From contig NZ_JACHIB010000010.1 in NCBI RefSeq assembly GCF_014203015.1, forward strand, positions 98,476-162,475: a stretch of DNA of 64,000 bases, written 5' to 3'. The notes under the pieces were generated by a model. That model was not told the origin of the DNA, made no database searches, and saw only the letters and a list, made by a program, of their open reading frames with translations. The stretch comes from Castellaniella defragrans (GTDB lineage: Bacteria; Pseudomonadota; Gammaproteobacteria; Burkholderiales; Burkholderiaceae_B). Position numbers and translations under genes: made by a program. Below, in pieces: positions 51,851-59,306 of the stretch (position 1 is the stretch's first letter; each line of letters opens with the position of its first letter).

Positions 51851-52702
51851 ATGAACATTTTCAGGAAACTGCTCTGCGCCGCCGCGATGGCCGGCGCCAT
51901 GGCCTCCACCGCCCACGCGGCCAAGGAGACCATCACCATGGGGACGATGTCATGGGAAGACCTGACCCCCATCACCTACGTCACCAAGCACGTGCTGGAG
52001 GACGCGGGCTACGAGGTCAAGGTGACCGAGTTCTCCGAATGGGGCATCGCCTACGCCGCGCTGGTCAAGGGCGACGTGCAGATCATGGCCTCGCAGATCA
52101 ACTACGCCGGCCAGGACTACTGGAACCGCAACAAGAACCGGCTGGAAAAGCTCTCACCCGTCTCCTTCGGGCTGTACCAGGCGGTCGCCGTGCCGAAATA
52201 CGTGACGATCGATTCCATGGAACAGCTCAACGAGCACGTCGACCGGTTCGGCGGCAAGATCGTCGGCATCGAGCCCGGCTCGGGGCTGATGAGCGACGCC
52301 GCCAAGGCCGTCAAGGCCTACGACCTGAAGTACAAGCTGATCGACGGCAGCACGGCCGGCATGACCGCGGCGCTGAAATCCGCGGTCGACCGCAAGGAAT
52401 GGATCGCCGTGACGCTGTGGGATCCGACCTGGATGATGATGAAGTACGACATGAAGTTCCTCAAGGATCCCAAGGAAGTCTTCCCCGGGCCGCAGGGCTA
52501 CTACTGGATCGGCAAGAAGGGCTTCGCCCAGGAACATCCGGGCGCGCGCGAGGCGCTGGCGGGCATCTACATTCCCCTGAGCGCCATCGCCGAGATCAAC
52601 GTCGGCATGAACGACGGCCAGACGGTGCAGCAGGCGAGCGATGCCTGGATCGCCAAAAACGCCGACCGCGTCAAGCGCTGGGAAAACATGAAGAAGTACT
52701 GA
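51851..52702 (+). CDS. Periplasmic quaternary-amine binding protein (ProX/OpuAC type)
   Basis: 283 residues: signal peptide of about 24 residues ending TAHA, then an OpuAC fold. Trp and Tyr residues in GTMSWEDLTP, QDYWNRN, FGLYQAV and LWDPTWMM could form the aromatic box that binds a trimethylammonium group. AGGAGA lies 8 bp upstream of the ATG. A stable hairpin at 52713-52750 follows the gene, separating it from proV. Confidence 0.92.
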   Translation: MNIFRKLLCAAAMAGAMASTAHAAKETITMGTMSWEDLTPITYVTKHVLEDAGYEVKVTEFSEWGIAYAALVKGDVQIMASQINYAGQDYWNRNKNRLEKLSPVSFGLYQAVAVPKYVTIDSMEQLNEHVDRFGGKIVGIEPGSGLMSDAAKAVKAYDLKYKLIDGSTAGMTAALKSAVDRKEWIAVTLWDPTWMMMKYDMKFLKDPKEVFPGPQGYYWIGKKGFAQEHPGAREALAGIYIPLSAIAEINVGMNDGQTVQQASDAWIAKNADRVKRWENMKKY

Positions 52703-52712
52703 GACGACCGCG

Positions 52713-52750
52713 CCCGGGCCCCGCCGCCGTCCGGCGGAAACGGGCCCGGG
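52713..52750 (+). other. Intercistronic hairpin between proX and proV
   Basis: CCCGGGCCC (52713-52721) and GGGCCCGGG (52742-52750) are a perfect 9-bp stem containing a smaller CCGCC/GGCGG hairpin, with no T-run. In binding-protein operons such structures typically protect the upstream mRNA and raise binding-protein yield relative to the membrane genes; that role is inferred. Confidence 0.65.
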
Positions 52751-52804
52751 AACAGGGATGAAAGACCCCCCACGTGCGCGCCATCCGCGCACCCGGAGCA
52801 TCGC

Positions 52805-53896
52805 ATGACGACACCCCACACCCAGGCCGATGAAATCCTGGTCGACTGCCAGTCGGTCTGGAAGATATTCGGCGAAAAAGCGCCCGAAGCGATGAAGGCG
52901 ATCACCGGACAGGGCCTGTCCAAACGGGACATCCTGCAGAAATTCGGCTGCATGGTCGGCGTCTCGGGCGTGAGCCTGCAGGTCAGGCGCGGCGAGATCT
53001 TCTGCATCATGGGCCTGTCGGGCAGCGGCAAATCGACGCTGATCCGCCTGCTCAACCGGCTCATCGCGCCCACCCAGGGCCGCGTACTGGTCAAGGGCAA
53101 GGACCTGGCCACCCTGGACGCGGCCGCCTTGCGCGACATGCGCGCCCACCACATCGGCATGGTGTTCCAGAGCGTGGCCCTGCTGCCCCACCGCACCGTG
53201 CTGGAGAACACCGCCTTCGGGCTGGAGGTCCAGGGGGTGGCGAAGGAAGAACGCAACCGGATCGCGGCCGAGGCGCTGGAAAAGGTGGGCCTGGCCGACT
53301 GGCAGAACCACTACCCCGACGAGCTGTCCGGCGGCATGCAGCAGCGCGTCGGGCTGGCGCGCGCCATCGCGGCCGACCCCGAGATCATCCTGATGGACGA
53401 GCCGTTCAGCGCGCTCGACCCGCTGATCCGGCGCCAACTGCAGGACGAATTCCGCACGCTGACCAAGCAGCTGGGCAAATCGGCCGCCTTCATCACGCAC
53501 GACCTGGACGAGGCGATCCGCATCGGCGACCGCATCGCCATCATGAAGGACGGCGTCCTGATCCAGGTCGGGACCGCCGAGGAAATCGTCCGCAATCCGG
53601 CCGACGACTACGTGGCGGAATTCGTGGCCGGCATCTCGCGCCTGAATCTGGTCAAGGCCCGCTCGATCATGGGCACGGTCGCCGAGTTCCGCGCCGCGCA
53701 CCCGGACGTCGCCCTCGACGCGCTGCCGCGCGCCGCGGCCGAAGCCGACATCGCCGAACTGATCGCCCTGTCCACCCGGACCGGCCTGGAATCGGTTGCG
53801 ATCATGGACGACGGCGGCCCCGTCGGCGTCGTATCGCCCCGCGACCTGCTCAGGGGCATCCAGGGCGACCAGGCCGGCCGCCCCGCGGCGCACTGA
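52805..53896 (+). CDS. proV: Glycine betaine/proline-type ABC transporter ATP-binding protein
   Basis: 363 residues: Walker A GLSGSGKSTLIRL, signature LSGGMQQRVGLARA, Walker B ILMDEPFSALDP and the ITHDLDEAIR switch, then a C-terminal CBS-like region (about 290-350). The N-terminus has the ProV hallmark KIFGEKAPEAM and GLSKRDILQ. Energises uptake by the following permeases; CBS domains in this family sense ionic strength. Confidence 0.92.
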   Translation: MTTPHTQADEILVDCQSVWKIFGEKAPEAMKAITGQGLSKRDILQKFGCMVGVSGVSLQVRRGEIFCIMGLSGSGKSTLIRLLNRLIAPTQGRVLVKGKDLATLDAAALRDMRAHHIGMVFQSVALLPHRTVLENTAFGLEVQGVAKEERNRIAAEALEKVGLADWQNHYPDELSGGMQQRVGLARAIAADPEIILMDEPFSALDPLIRRQLQDEFRTLTKQLGKSAAFITHDLDEAIRIGDRIAIMKDGVLIQVGTAEEIVRNPADDYVAEFVAGISRLNLVKARSIMGTVAEFRAAHPDVALDALPRAAAEADIAELIALSTRTGLESVAIMDDGGPVGVVSPRDLLRGIQGDQAGRPAAH

Positions 53897-53920
53897 CGCC
53901 GGACCAGGAGGGTTCACACC

Positions 53921-54772
53921 ATGAACGATACCGATCCCATCGCCGCGTTCGACGGCTGGATGGACGAGGCCCTGGCCCACCTGACGGACAGCTCCAGCCA
54001 GGTCTTCGCCGCGATCCAGGGCGGCCTGGAAGGCTTCTACGGCGCCATCCTGTGGCTGCTGGGCCTGGCGCCGTCCTACGTCGTGGCGCTCGCCATCGGC
54101 CTGCTGGGCTGGCGCCTGGTCGGCTGGCGCTTCGGCGCCCTGGCCGCCGCCGCCCTGGCGGTCTGCGAGCTGATGAATCTCTGGCCCGAGACCATCGGCA
54201 CGCTGGCCCTGGTGATCGCCGCCACGCTGCTGGCCCTGGCAATCGCCATTCCGGCCGGCATCCTGAGCGGCTACGTCCCGGCGCTGGACCGCCTGGCCAC
54301 CCCCGTGCTGGACCTGCTGCAGACCCTGCCGCCGTACATCTACCTGCTGCCCGGGATCGCGCTGCTGGGCTACGGGCCCGCGACCGCGCTGGTCTCCACC
54401 CTGGTCGTCGCGGTCCCGCCGGCCTTCCGCCTGGCCGCGCTGGGCATGCGGATGGCGCCCGTCGAATACATTGAACTGGGCATGGCCACCGGCATGACCC
54501 GCTGGCAGATGTTCGCCAAGATCCGGCTGCCCTTCGCCCTGCCCAGCATCATGGCCGGCATCAACCAGAGCCTGATGATGGCCTTCGGCATGGTCGTCAT
54601 CGCCGGCATCGTCGGGTCGGGCGGACTGGGCCAGACCATCTACGACGCGATCCGCAAGCTCGACATCGCCAAGTCCATCGACGCGGCCATCGCCATCGTC
54701 ATTCTGACCATGATCCTGGACCGGCTCAGCCAGAGCGCCGGCCGCTCCGGCTCCAGAAGGAGAAAGGCATGA
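53921..54772 (+). CDS. Betaine-type ABC transporter permease (ProW-like), first copy
   Basis: 283-residue inner-membrane permease with about six helices and the BPD signature TGMTRWQMFAKIRLPFALPSI; MDLLQTLPPYIYLLP-like segment (VLDLLQTLPPYIYLLPG) is typical of ProW. AGGAGG lies 10 bp upstream of the ATG. Its stop overlaps the next permease start as ATGA, so two related permeases are made in step and may form a heterodimer. Confidence 0.92.
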   Translation: MNDTDPIAAFDGWMDEALAHLTDSSSQVFAAIQGGLEGFYGAILWLLGLAPSYVVALAIGLLGWRLVGWRFGALAAAALAVCELMNLWPETIGTLALVIAATLLALAIAIPAGILSGYVPALDRLATPVLDLLQTLPPYIYLLPGIALLGYGPATALVSTLVVAVPPAFRLAALGMRMAPVEYIELGMATGMTRWQMFAKIRLPFALPSIMAGINQSLMMAFGMVVIAGIVGSGGLGQTIYDAIRKLDIAKSIDAAIAIVILTMILDRLSQSAGRSGSRRRKA

Positions 54773-55617
54773 ACCCGACCCCGACCCACTTCTCGCCCGG
54801 CGCCTTCCTGACCCCGGCGGTGGACTGGCTGAACACCCACTGGCATCCGCTCTTCGCCTTCATCAGCGACGTCATCCAGGCCGTCCTGGACGGCGCCACG
54901 GCGCTGCTGCTGATCCTGCCGCCCTGGGGCCTGATCCTCGCGGCCGCGGGACTGGCCCTGTGGACCCTGGGCCGGCGGCCGGCCGCCGTCACGGCCCTGG
55001 CGCTGGGCTTCTGCTGGGGCGTGGGCCTGTGGCAGGAAGCCATGCAGACGATCACCCTGGTCTCGGTCGCCGTCGCCCTGTCGGTGGCGATCGCCTTCCC
55101 GCTGGGCGTGCTGGCGTCCCGCCACCCGCGCCTCGCGGCCGTGCTGCGTCCCATCCTGGACATCATGCAGACCGTGCCGCCCTGGGTGTACCTGATCCCG
55201 GCCGTGATCCTCTTCAGCCTGGGCAGCGTCCCGGCCATCATCGCCACCATCGTCTACGGCATCCCGCCGATGCTGCGGCTGACCACGCTGGCGTTCGATC
55301 AGATCCCCGGGGACCTGCTGGAACTCGGCCAGGCGCTGGGCGCGCCGCCGCGCACCGTGCTGTTCAAGATCGAGGTCCCGGCCGCCATGCCCACGCTGCT
55401 GGTGGGCCTGAACCAGTGCATCCTGCTGTCGCTGGCGATGGTGGTGCTGGCCGGCCTGGTCGGCTCGGGCGGCCTGGGCGCCGAGGTCACCCGCGGCCTG
55501 ACGCGCATGGAGATGGGCCTGGGGCTGCGCGCGGGCCTGGCGATCGTGGCGGTGGCGCTGCTGCTGGACCGGCTGTCGAAGGCGGCGCTCGGCGGCGGGA
55601 CCCGCAGGAAGACCTGA
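54769..55617 (+). CDS. Betaine-type ABC transporter permease (ProW-like), second copy
   Basis: 282 residues, homologous to the upstream permease, with ILDIMQTVPPWVYLIPAV and the coupling loop LGAPPRTVLFKIEVPAAMPT. Known ProU systems use one ProW gene; the presence of two coupled permeases implies a heterodimeric channel. A GC-rich terminator-like stem at 55647-55678 ends the unit. Confidence 0.92.
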   Translation: MNPTPTHFSPGAFLTPAVDWLNTHWHPLFAFISDVIQAVLDGATALLLILPPWGLILAAAGLALWTLGRRPAAVTALALGFCWGVGLWQEAMQTITLVSVAVALSVAIAFPLGVLASRHPRLAAVLRPILDIMQTVPPWVYLIPAVILFSLGSVPAIIATIVYGIPPMLRLTTLAFDQIPGDLLELGQALGAPPRTVLFKIEVPAAMPTLLVGLNQCILLSLAMVVLAGLVGSGGLGAEVTRGLTRMEMGLGLRAGLAIVAVALLLDRLSKAALGGGTRRKT

Positions 55618-55646
55618 ACGACCCGGCCCCGGCCGGAGCATGCCCG

Positions 55647-55678
55647 GCCCGGGCGCGCGCACGGCCCCGCGCCCGGGC
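55647..55678 (+). terminator. Terminator-like stem after the betaine-type transporter operon
   Basis: GCCCGGGCGCG (55647-55657) and CGCGCCCGGGC (55668-55678) are perfect 11-bp arms around a 10-bp loop. Followed by CTGCTGTTCTTG, a weak T-rich tail. Confidence 0.6.
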
Positions 55679-55687
55679 CTGCTGTTC

Positions 55688-55701
55688 TTGACTTTCATCA
55701 A
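55688..55701 (+). promoter_or_regulatory. FNR/ANR binding site upstream of nrdD
   Basis: TTGAC-TTTC-ATCAA matches the FNR consensus TTGAT-N4-ATCAA at 9 of 10 defined bases. It lies 88 bp before the nrdD start, suitable for oxygen-responsive activation. Confidence 0.78.
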
Positions 55702-55734
55702 GCCTATCAAAAAAAGACGCCGGATGCCTTGATA

Positions 55735-55781
55735 CCACCATATATTGTGTTTACGATTCGTCTGTACACAATATATAGAGA
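55735..55781 (+). promoter_or_regulatory. Two NrdR boxes upstream of nrdD
   Basis: 55735-55750 and 55766-55781 each match the 16-bp NrdR consensus (ACAC-A/T-ATATAT-A/T-GTGT type) at 14 of 16 positions. Their starts are 31 bp apart, three helical turns, the spacing typical of NrdR-repressed ribonucleotide reductase operons. The outer edges form a perfect 11-bp inverted repeat ATATATTGTGT / ACACAATATAT. The second box ends just before the nrdD ATG at 55790. Confidence 0.85.
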
Positions 55782-55789
55782 TATCCAGG

Positions 55790-57595
55790 ATGAACCCCAC
55801 CCCGATCCAGAGTGCGGCCCACGCCCGGGCCGCCCGCCCCGTCCCGCACGTGGACGTGATCCGCTCCATCGACGAATACCTGCGCCAGCAGGACTGGCGC
55901 GTCAACGCCAACGCCAACCAGGGGTATTCGCTGGGCGGCCTGATCCTGAACACCTCGGGCAAGCTGATCGCCAACTACTGGCTCAGCCACGTCTACCCCG
56001 AGACCGTCGGCCAGGCGCACCGCCAGGGCGACCTGCACATCCACGACCTGGACATGCTGTCGGGCTATTGCGCCGGCTGGTCGCTGCGCACCCTGCTGAA
56101 CGAAGGCCTGAACGGCGTGCCCGGCAAGATCGAGTCCGGCCCGCCGCACCACATGTCCAGCGCCGTGGGGCAGATCGTCAACTTCCTGGGCACGCTGCAG
56201 AACGAATGGGCCGGCGCGCAGGCCTTCAGCTCCTTCGACACCTACATGGCGCCCTTCGTCCGCAAGGACGCCATGGACTACGGCCAGGTGCGCCAGTGCA
56301 TCCAGGAAATGATCTTCAACCTGAACGTGCCCTCGCGCTGGGGCACCCAGACGCCGTTCACCAACCTGACCTTCGACTGGGTCTGCCCGGAGGACCTGCG
56401 CGAGCAGGTGCCGGTGATCGGCGGCGAGGAAATGCCCTTCGCCTACGGCGAGCTGCAGGCCGAGATGGACATGATCAACCGCGCCTACATCGAGGTCATG
56501 ATGGCCGGCGACGCGCGCGGGCGCGCCTTCACCTTCCCCATCCCCACCTACAACATCACGCCCGACTTCGACTGGCACAGCCCCAACGCCGAACGGCTGT
56601 TCGAGATGACCGCCAAGTACGGCTTGCCCTACTTCCAGAACTTCATCAATTCGGAACTCAAGCCGAACATGATCCGCTCCATGTGCTGCCGCCTGCAGCT
56701 GGACCTGCGCGAGCTGCTCAAGCGCGGCAACGGCCTGTTCGGCTCGGCCGAGCAGACCGGATCGCTGGGGGTGGTGACGATCAACTGCGCGCGCCTGGGC
56801 TACCTGCATGCCGGCGACGAGGCCGGCCTGATGGCCCGCCTGGACGAACTGCTGGAACTGGGCCGCGACAGCCTGGAGATCAAGCGCCGCGTGATCCAGG
56901 AGCACATGGACAACGGCCTGTTCCCCTACACGCGCCGTTACCTGGGCACCCTGCGCAACCACTTCTCCACGCTGGGGGTCAACGGCATCAACGAGATGAT
57001 CCGCAATTTCACCGCGGACGCGCACGACCTGACGAGCCCCTGGGGCCACGCCTTCGCCGTGCGCCTGCTGGATCACGTGCGCGCCCGCATGGTCGAATTC
57101 CAGGAGGCCACCGGCCACATGTACAACCTGGAGGCCACTCCGGCCGAGGGCACGACCTACCGGTTCGCCAAGGAAGACCGCGCCCGCTGGCCGGACATCC
57201 TGCAGGCCGGCACGCCGGACATGCCCTACTACACCAACTCGTCGCAATTGCCGGTGGGCTTCACCGACGACCCCTTCGAGGCCCTGGAGCGCCAGGACGA
57301 ACTGCAGCGCAAGTACACCGGCGGCACCGTGCTGCATCTGTACATGACCGAGCCGCTGTCCTCGGCCGACGCCTGCCGCGAGCTGGTGCGCCGCACGCTC
57401 GGCCGCTTCTCGCTGCCCTACATCACGGTCACGCCGACGTTTTCCATCTGCCCCAGGCACGGCTACCTGCCGGGCCGGCACGACTTCTGCCCGCACTGCG
57501 ACGACGAGCTGATCGCCCGCAAGCGGCGGGCGGCCACGGCTGATGCGCCGGCCGCGGCTGCGGCCGATGCGGCCGCGCAGGTGGCGGCGGCCTGA
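55790..57595 (+). CDS. nrdD: Class III ribonucleoside-triphosphate reductase, catalytic chain lacking the glycyl-radical domain
   Basis: Makes deoxynucleotides without oxygen. 601 residues covering the ten-stranded barrel: [66 protein letters not shown] and [12 protein letters not shown]. The chain ends after the zinc motif [20 protein letters not shown] and an Ala-rich tail. The usual C-terminal RVxGY glycyl-radical loop is absent; it lies in the next, separate gene. ATG at 55790 is adjacent to CCAGG, a weak ribosome binding site. Also unusual is the identical MNPTP opening of both products. Regulated by FNR and NrdR sites upstream. Confidence 0.93.
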   Translation: MNPTPIQSAAHARAARPVPHVDVIRSIDEYLRQQDWRVNANANQGYSLGGLILNTSGKLIANYWLSHVYPETVGQAHRQGDLHIHDLDMLSGYCAGWSLRTLLNEGLNGVPGKIESGPPHHMSSAVGQIVNFLGTLQNEWAGAQAFSSFDTYMAPFVRKDAMDYGQVRQCIQEMIFNLNVPSRWGTQTPFTNLTFDWVCPEDLREQVPVIGGEEMPFAYGELQAEMDMINRAYIEVMMAGDARGRAFTFPIPTYNITPDFDWHSPNAERLFEMTAKYGLPYFQNFINSELKPNMIRSMCCRLQLDLRELLKRGNGLFGSAEQTGSLGVVTINCARLGYLHAGDEAGLMARLDELLELGRDSLEIKRRVIQEHMDNGLFPYTRRYLGTLRNHFSTLGVNGINEMIRNFTADAHDLTSPWGHAFAVRLLDHVRARMVEFQEATGHMYNLEATPAEGTTYRFAKEDRARWPDILQAGTPDMPYYTNSSQLPVGFTDDPFEALERQDELQRKYTGGTVLHLYMTEPLSSADACRELVRRTLGRFSLPYITVTPTFSICPRHGYLPGRHDFCPHCDDELIARKRRAATADAPAAAAADAAAQVAAA

Positions 57596-57648
57596 TCCGC
57601 CACGCGCCGATTGCCCTTTTTTTCACCCACCCTCAACAGGAGCATTCC

Positions 57649-57831
57649 ATGAACCCGACCCCCGTCACCCTGAACGACGCCGAACGCCAGCCCTGCGAAA
57701 TCTGGACCCGCGTCATGGGCTACCACCGTCCCATGTCGTCCTTCAACATCGGCAAGAAGGGCGAATTCCACGAACGCCGCTTCTTCGTCGAACGGCGCAC
57801 CGGCCAGGCGCCCGTCCGGCAGGCCGCCTGA
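57649..57831 (+). CDS. Stand-alone glycyl-radical domain of class III ribonucleotide reductase
   Basis: A 60-residue protein whose residues 15-46 match the C-terminal glycyl-radical region of Nrd[15 protein letters not shown], then [16 protein letters not shown]. Gly24 in RVMGY is the expected radical site. It is in a different reading frame from the catalytic chain, 53 bp downstream, with its own AGGAG 7-8 bases before the ATG, so it is translated separately rather than by readthrough. The radical-SAM activase follows 44 bp downstream. By analogy with YfiD/GrcA, a small free glycyl-radical protein can dock on a larger enzyme; here it must complete NrdD. Function is inferred from motif and location. 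Confidence 0.85.
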   Translation: MNPTPVTLNDAERQPCEIWTRVMGYHRPMSSFNIGKKGEFHERRFFVERRTGQAPVRQAA

Positions 57832-57875
57832 GGCAGGCACACCGCACTCCCCGCCGCAGGACGCCCCCGCCCGAC

Positions 57876-58652
57876 ATGCACGCCGATCTCCTTCCCCCGC
57901 CGCACGCCCGCGTCCCGGTCCGCATCCGGGCCGGGCGCGGCCCCGCCCCGCGCCTGAAGGCCGGCGGGCTCGTCCCCTTCACCGCCACGGACTTCCCCGG
58001 CCGGCTGGCGGCCGTGGTCTTCGTGCAGGGCTGCCCCTGGCGCTGCGGCTATTGCCACAACCCGCACCTGCAGCCGCGCACGGCCGGCAGTCCGCTGGAC
58101 TGGGACGACATCCTGGCCTTCCTGCGGCGGCGGGTGGGGCTGATCGACGGCGTGGTCTTCAGCGGCGGGGAGCCCACCATGGATCCGGGCCTGGGCGCGG
58201 CCATCGCCCAGGTGCGGGCGATGGGCTACCAGATCGGCCTGCACACCGGCGGCACCCACCCGCGCCGCCTGGCGCAGGTACTGCCCGACGTGGACTGGGT
58301 CGGCCTGGACATCAAGGCGGATTTCGACGACTACGCCCGGGTCACCCGGGTGGCCGGCAGCGGCGCGCCCGCCCTGGCCAGCCTGCGGGCGCTGCTCGAC
58401 GGCGGCGCCGCCTTCGAGTGCCGCACCACCGCCCACCCCGACCTGATCGACGCCGACGGCCTGCTGGCGCTGGGGCGGCGGCTGGCGGACATGGGGGTGC
58501 GGCGCTACGCGGTGCAGGTGTTCCGTCCGCAGGGCTGCGCGGACGAGGCCCTCAACGTCCGCGGCCCATCCCTGCGCGACTGGCCCGGCGCGGCGGTCGC
58601 CGACACGCTGGCGGCGCTGTTCGACTCATTCGAGCTGCGGCGCGACGCGTGA
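57876..58652 (+). CDS. nrdG: Anaerobic ribonucleotide reductase activating protein (radical SAM)
   Basis: Generates the glycyl radical using S-adenosylmethionine and a 4Fe-4S cluster. 258 residues with cluster motif CPWRCGYC preceded by [21 protein letters not shown]-type SAM contact ([11 protein letters not shown]), and DIKADFDDY. It is longer than E. coli NrdG and matches the longer NrdG/PflA-like type. ATG at 57876 lacks an obvious Shine-Dalgarno. Third gene of the FNR/NrdR-controlled unit; its partner here would be the small protein upstream. Confidence 0.92.
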   Translation: MHADLLPPPHARVPVRIRAGRGPAPRLKAGGLVPFTATDFPGRLAAVVFVQGCPWRCGYCHNPHLQPRTAGSPLDWDDILAFLRRRVGLIDGVVFSGGEPTMDPGLGAAIAQVRAMGYQIGLHTGGTHPRRLAQVLPDVDWVGLDIKADFDDYARVTRVAGSGAPALASLRALLDGGAAFECRTTAHPDLIDADGLLALGRRLADMGVRRYAVQVFRPQGCADEALNVRGPSLRDWPGAAVADTLAALFDSFELRRDA

Positions 58653-58709
58653 CATTTCCCGCCCTGGCGAGATCGGAGAGCCCGCGAGAGACTCCCCGGA
58701 GGCCAGGAT

Positions 58710-59306
58710 TTACCCCCGCATCGCATCCAGCAGCATGCGCACGACGTAGTCGGCGAAACTGCGGCGCACGATCAGCTCCCAGCCGTCCCCATGTCCGTCC
58801 AGCGGGCGCAGCAGCACGCTCGCCTTGAAGAAATGGGACTGGGCGCACTGGCCGAGCGTGAGGACGCGGGGATGCAGGTCCAGCGGGCAGCCCGCGTTCA
58901 GCACGTCGCGCGCGCCGGGCCCGCGCAGCCGCACCACGGAATGGCCGCTGGTCTGGTCGGTGACGGCGAACCAGTGGCCCGCCAGGGCGGCCTCCACGTG
59001 CGCGGCCAGGTCGGCCGGGGCGCCGGATGGCGCCCGCAGCAGCCATTCGTCGGGGCCCAGCCACAGCGCCATCGCATCCCGGCCCTGCGCCACGGTGTTG
59101 GGCACGAGCGGCAGATCCAGCCCCAGGCCGGAACGCAAGGCGTCCAGGATCGCGCCGGAGCCGGGATCGGCGCGCAGGTTCGCCAGGCCGACCAGGGGCA
59201 GTTCGTTCAAAAGGACCTGCCCGGCGGAGCCGTGCCGCAGCGGCTGGCCGAAGTCGGCGTACAGGCCCGCCAGCGGGGTCTGCTGTTGGAGGGTTTCACT
59301 CGACAT
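58710..59306 (-). CDS. soxG: Sarcosine oxidase gamma subunit
   Basis: Fourth subunit of heterotetrameric sarcosine oxidase, which demethylates sarcosine to glycine with production of 5,10-methylene-tetrahydrofolate. 198 residues, folding like part of the GcvT aminomethyltransferase, with LWLGPDEWLL, TDQTSGHSVVRLRGPGARDVLN and SHFFKASVLL typical of SoxG. ATG at 59306 overlaps the soxA end by 11 bp. Last gene of the leftward operon. Confidence 0.93.
   Translation of the reverse strand: MSSETLQQQTPLAGLYADFGQPLRHGSAGQVLLNELPLVGLANLRADPGSGAILDALRSGLGLDLPLVPNTVAQGRDAMALWLGPDEWLLRAPSGAPADLAAHVEAALAGHWFAVTDQTSGHSVVRLRGPGARDVLNAGCPLDLHPRVLTLGQCAQSHFFKASVLLRPLDGHGDGWELIVRRSFADYVVRMLLDAMRG

Noticed and set aside
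57590..57660. Split nrdD as a simple frameshift error
   Set aside because: Considered seriously. A proper stop, a 53-bp gap and an AGGAG at good distance before an ATG make two separate genes the better reading, though resequencing would settle it.
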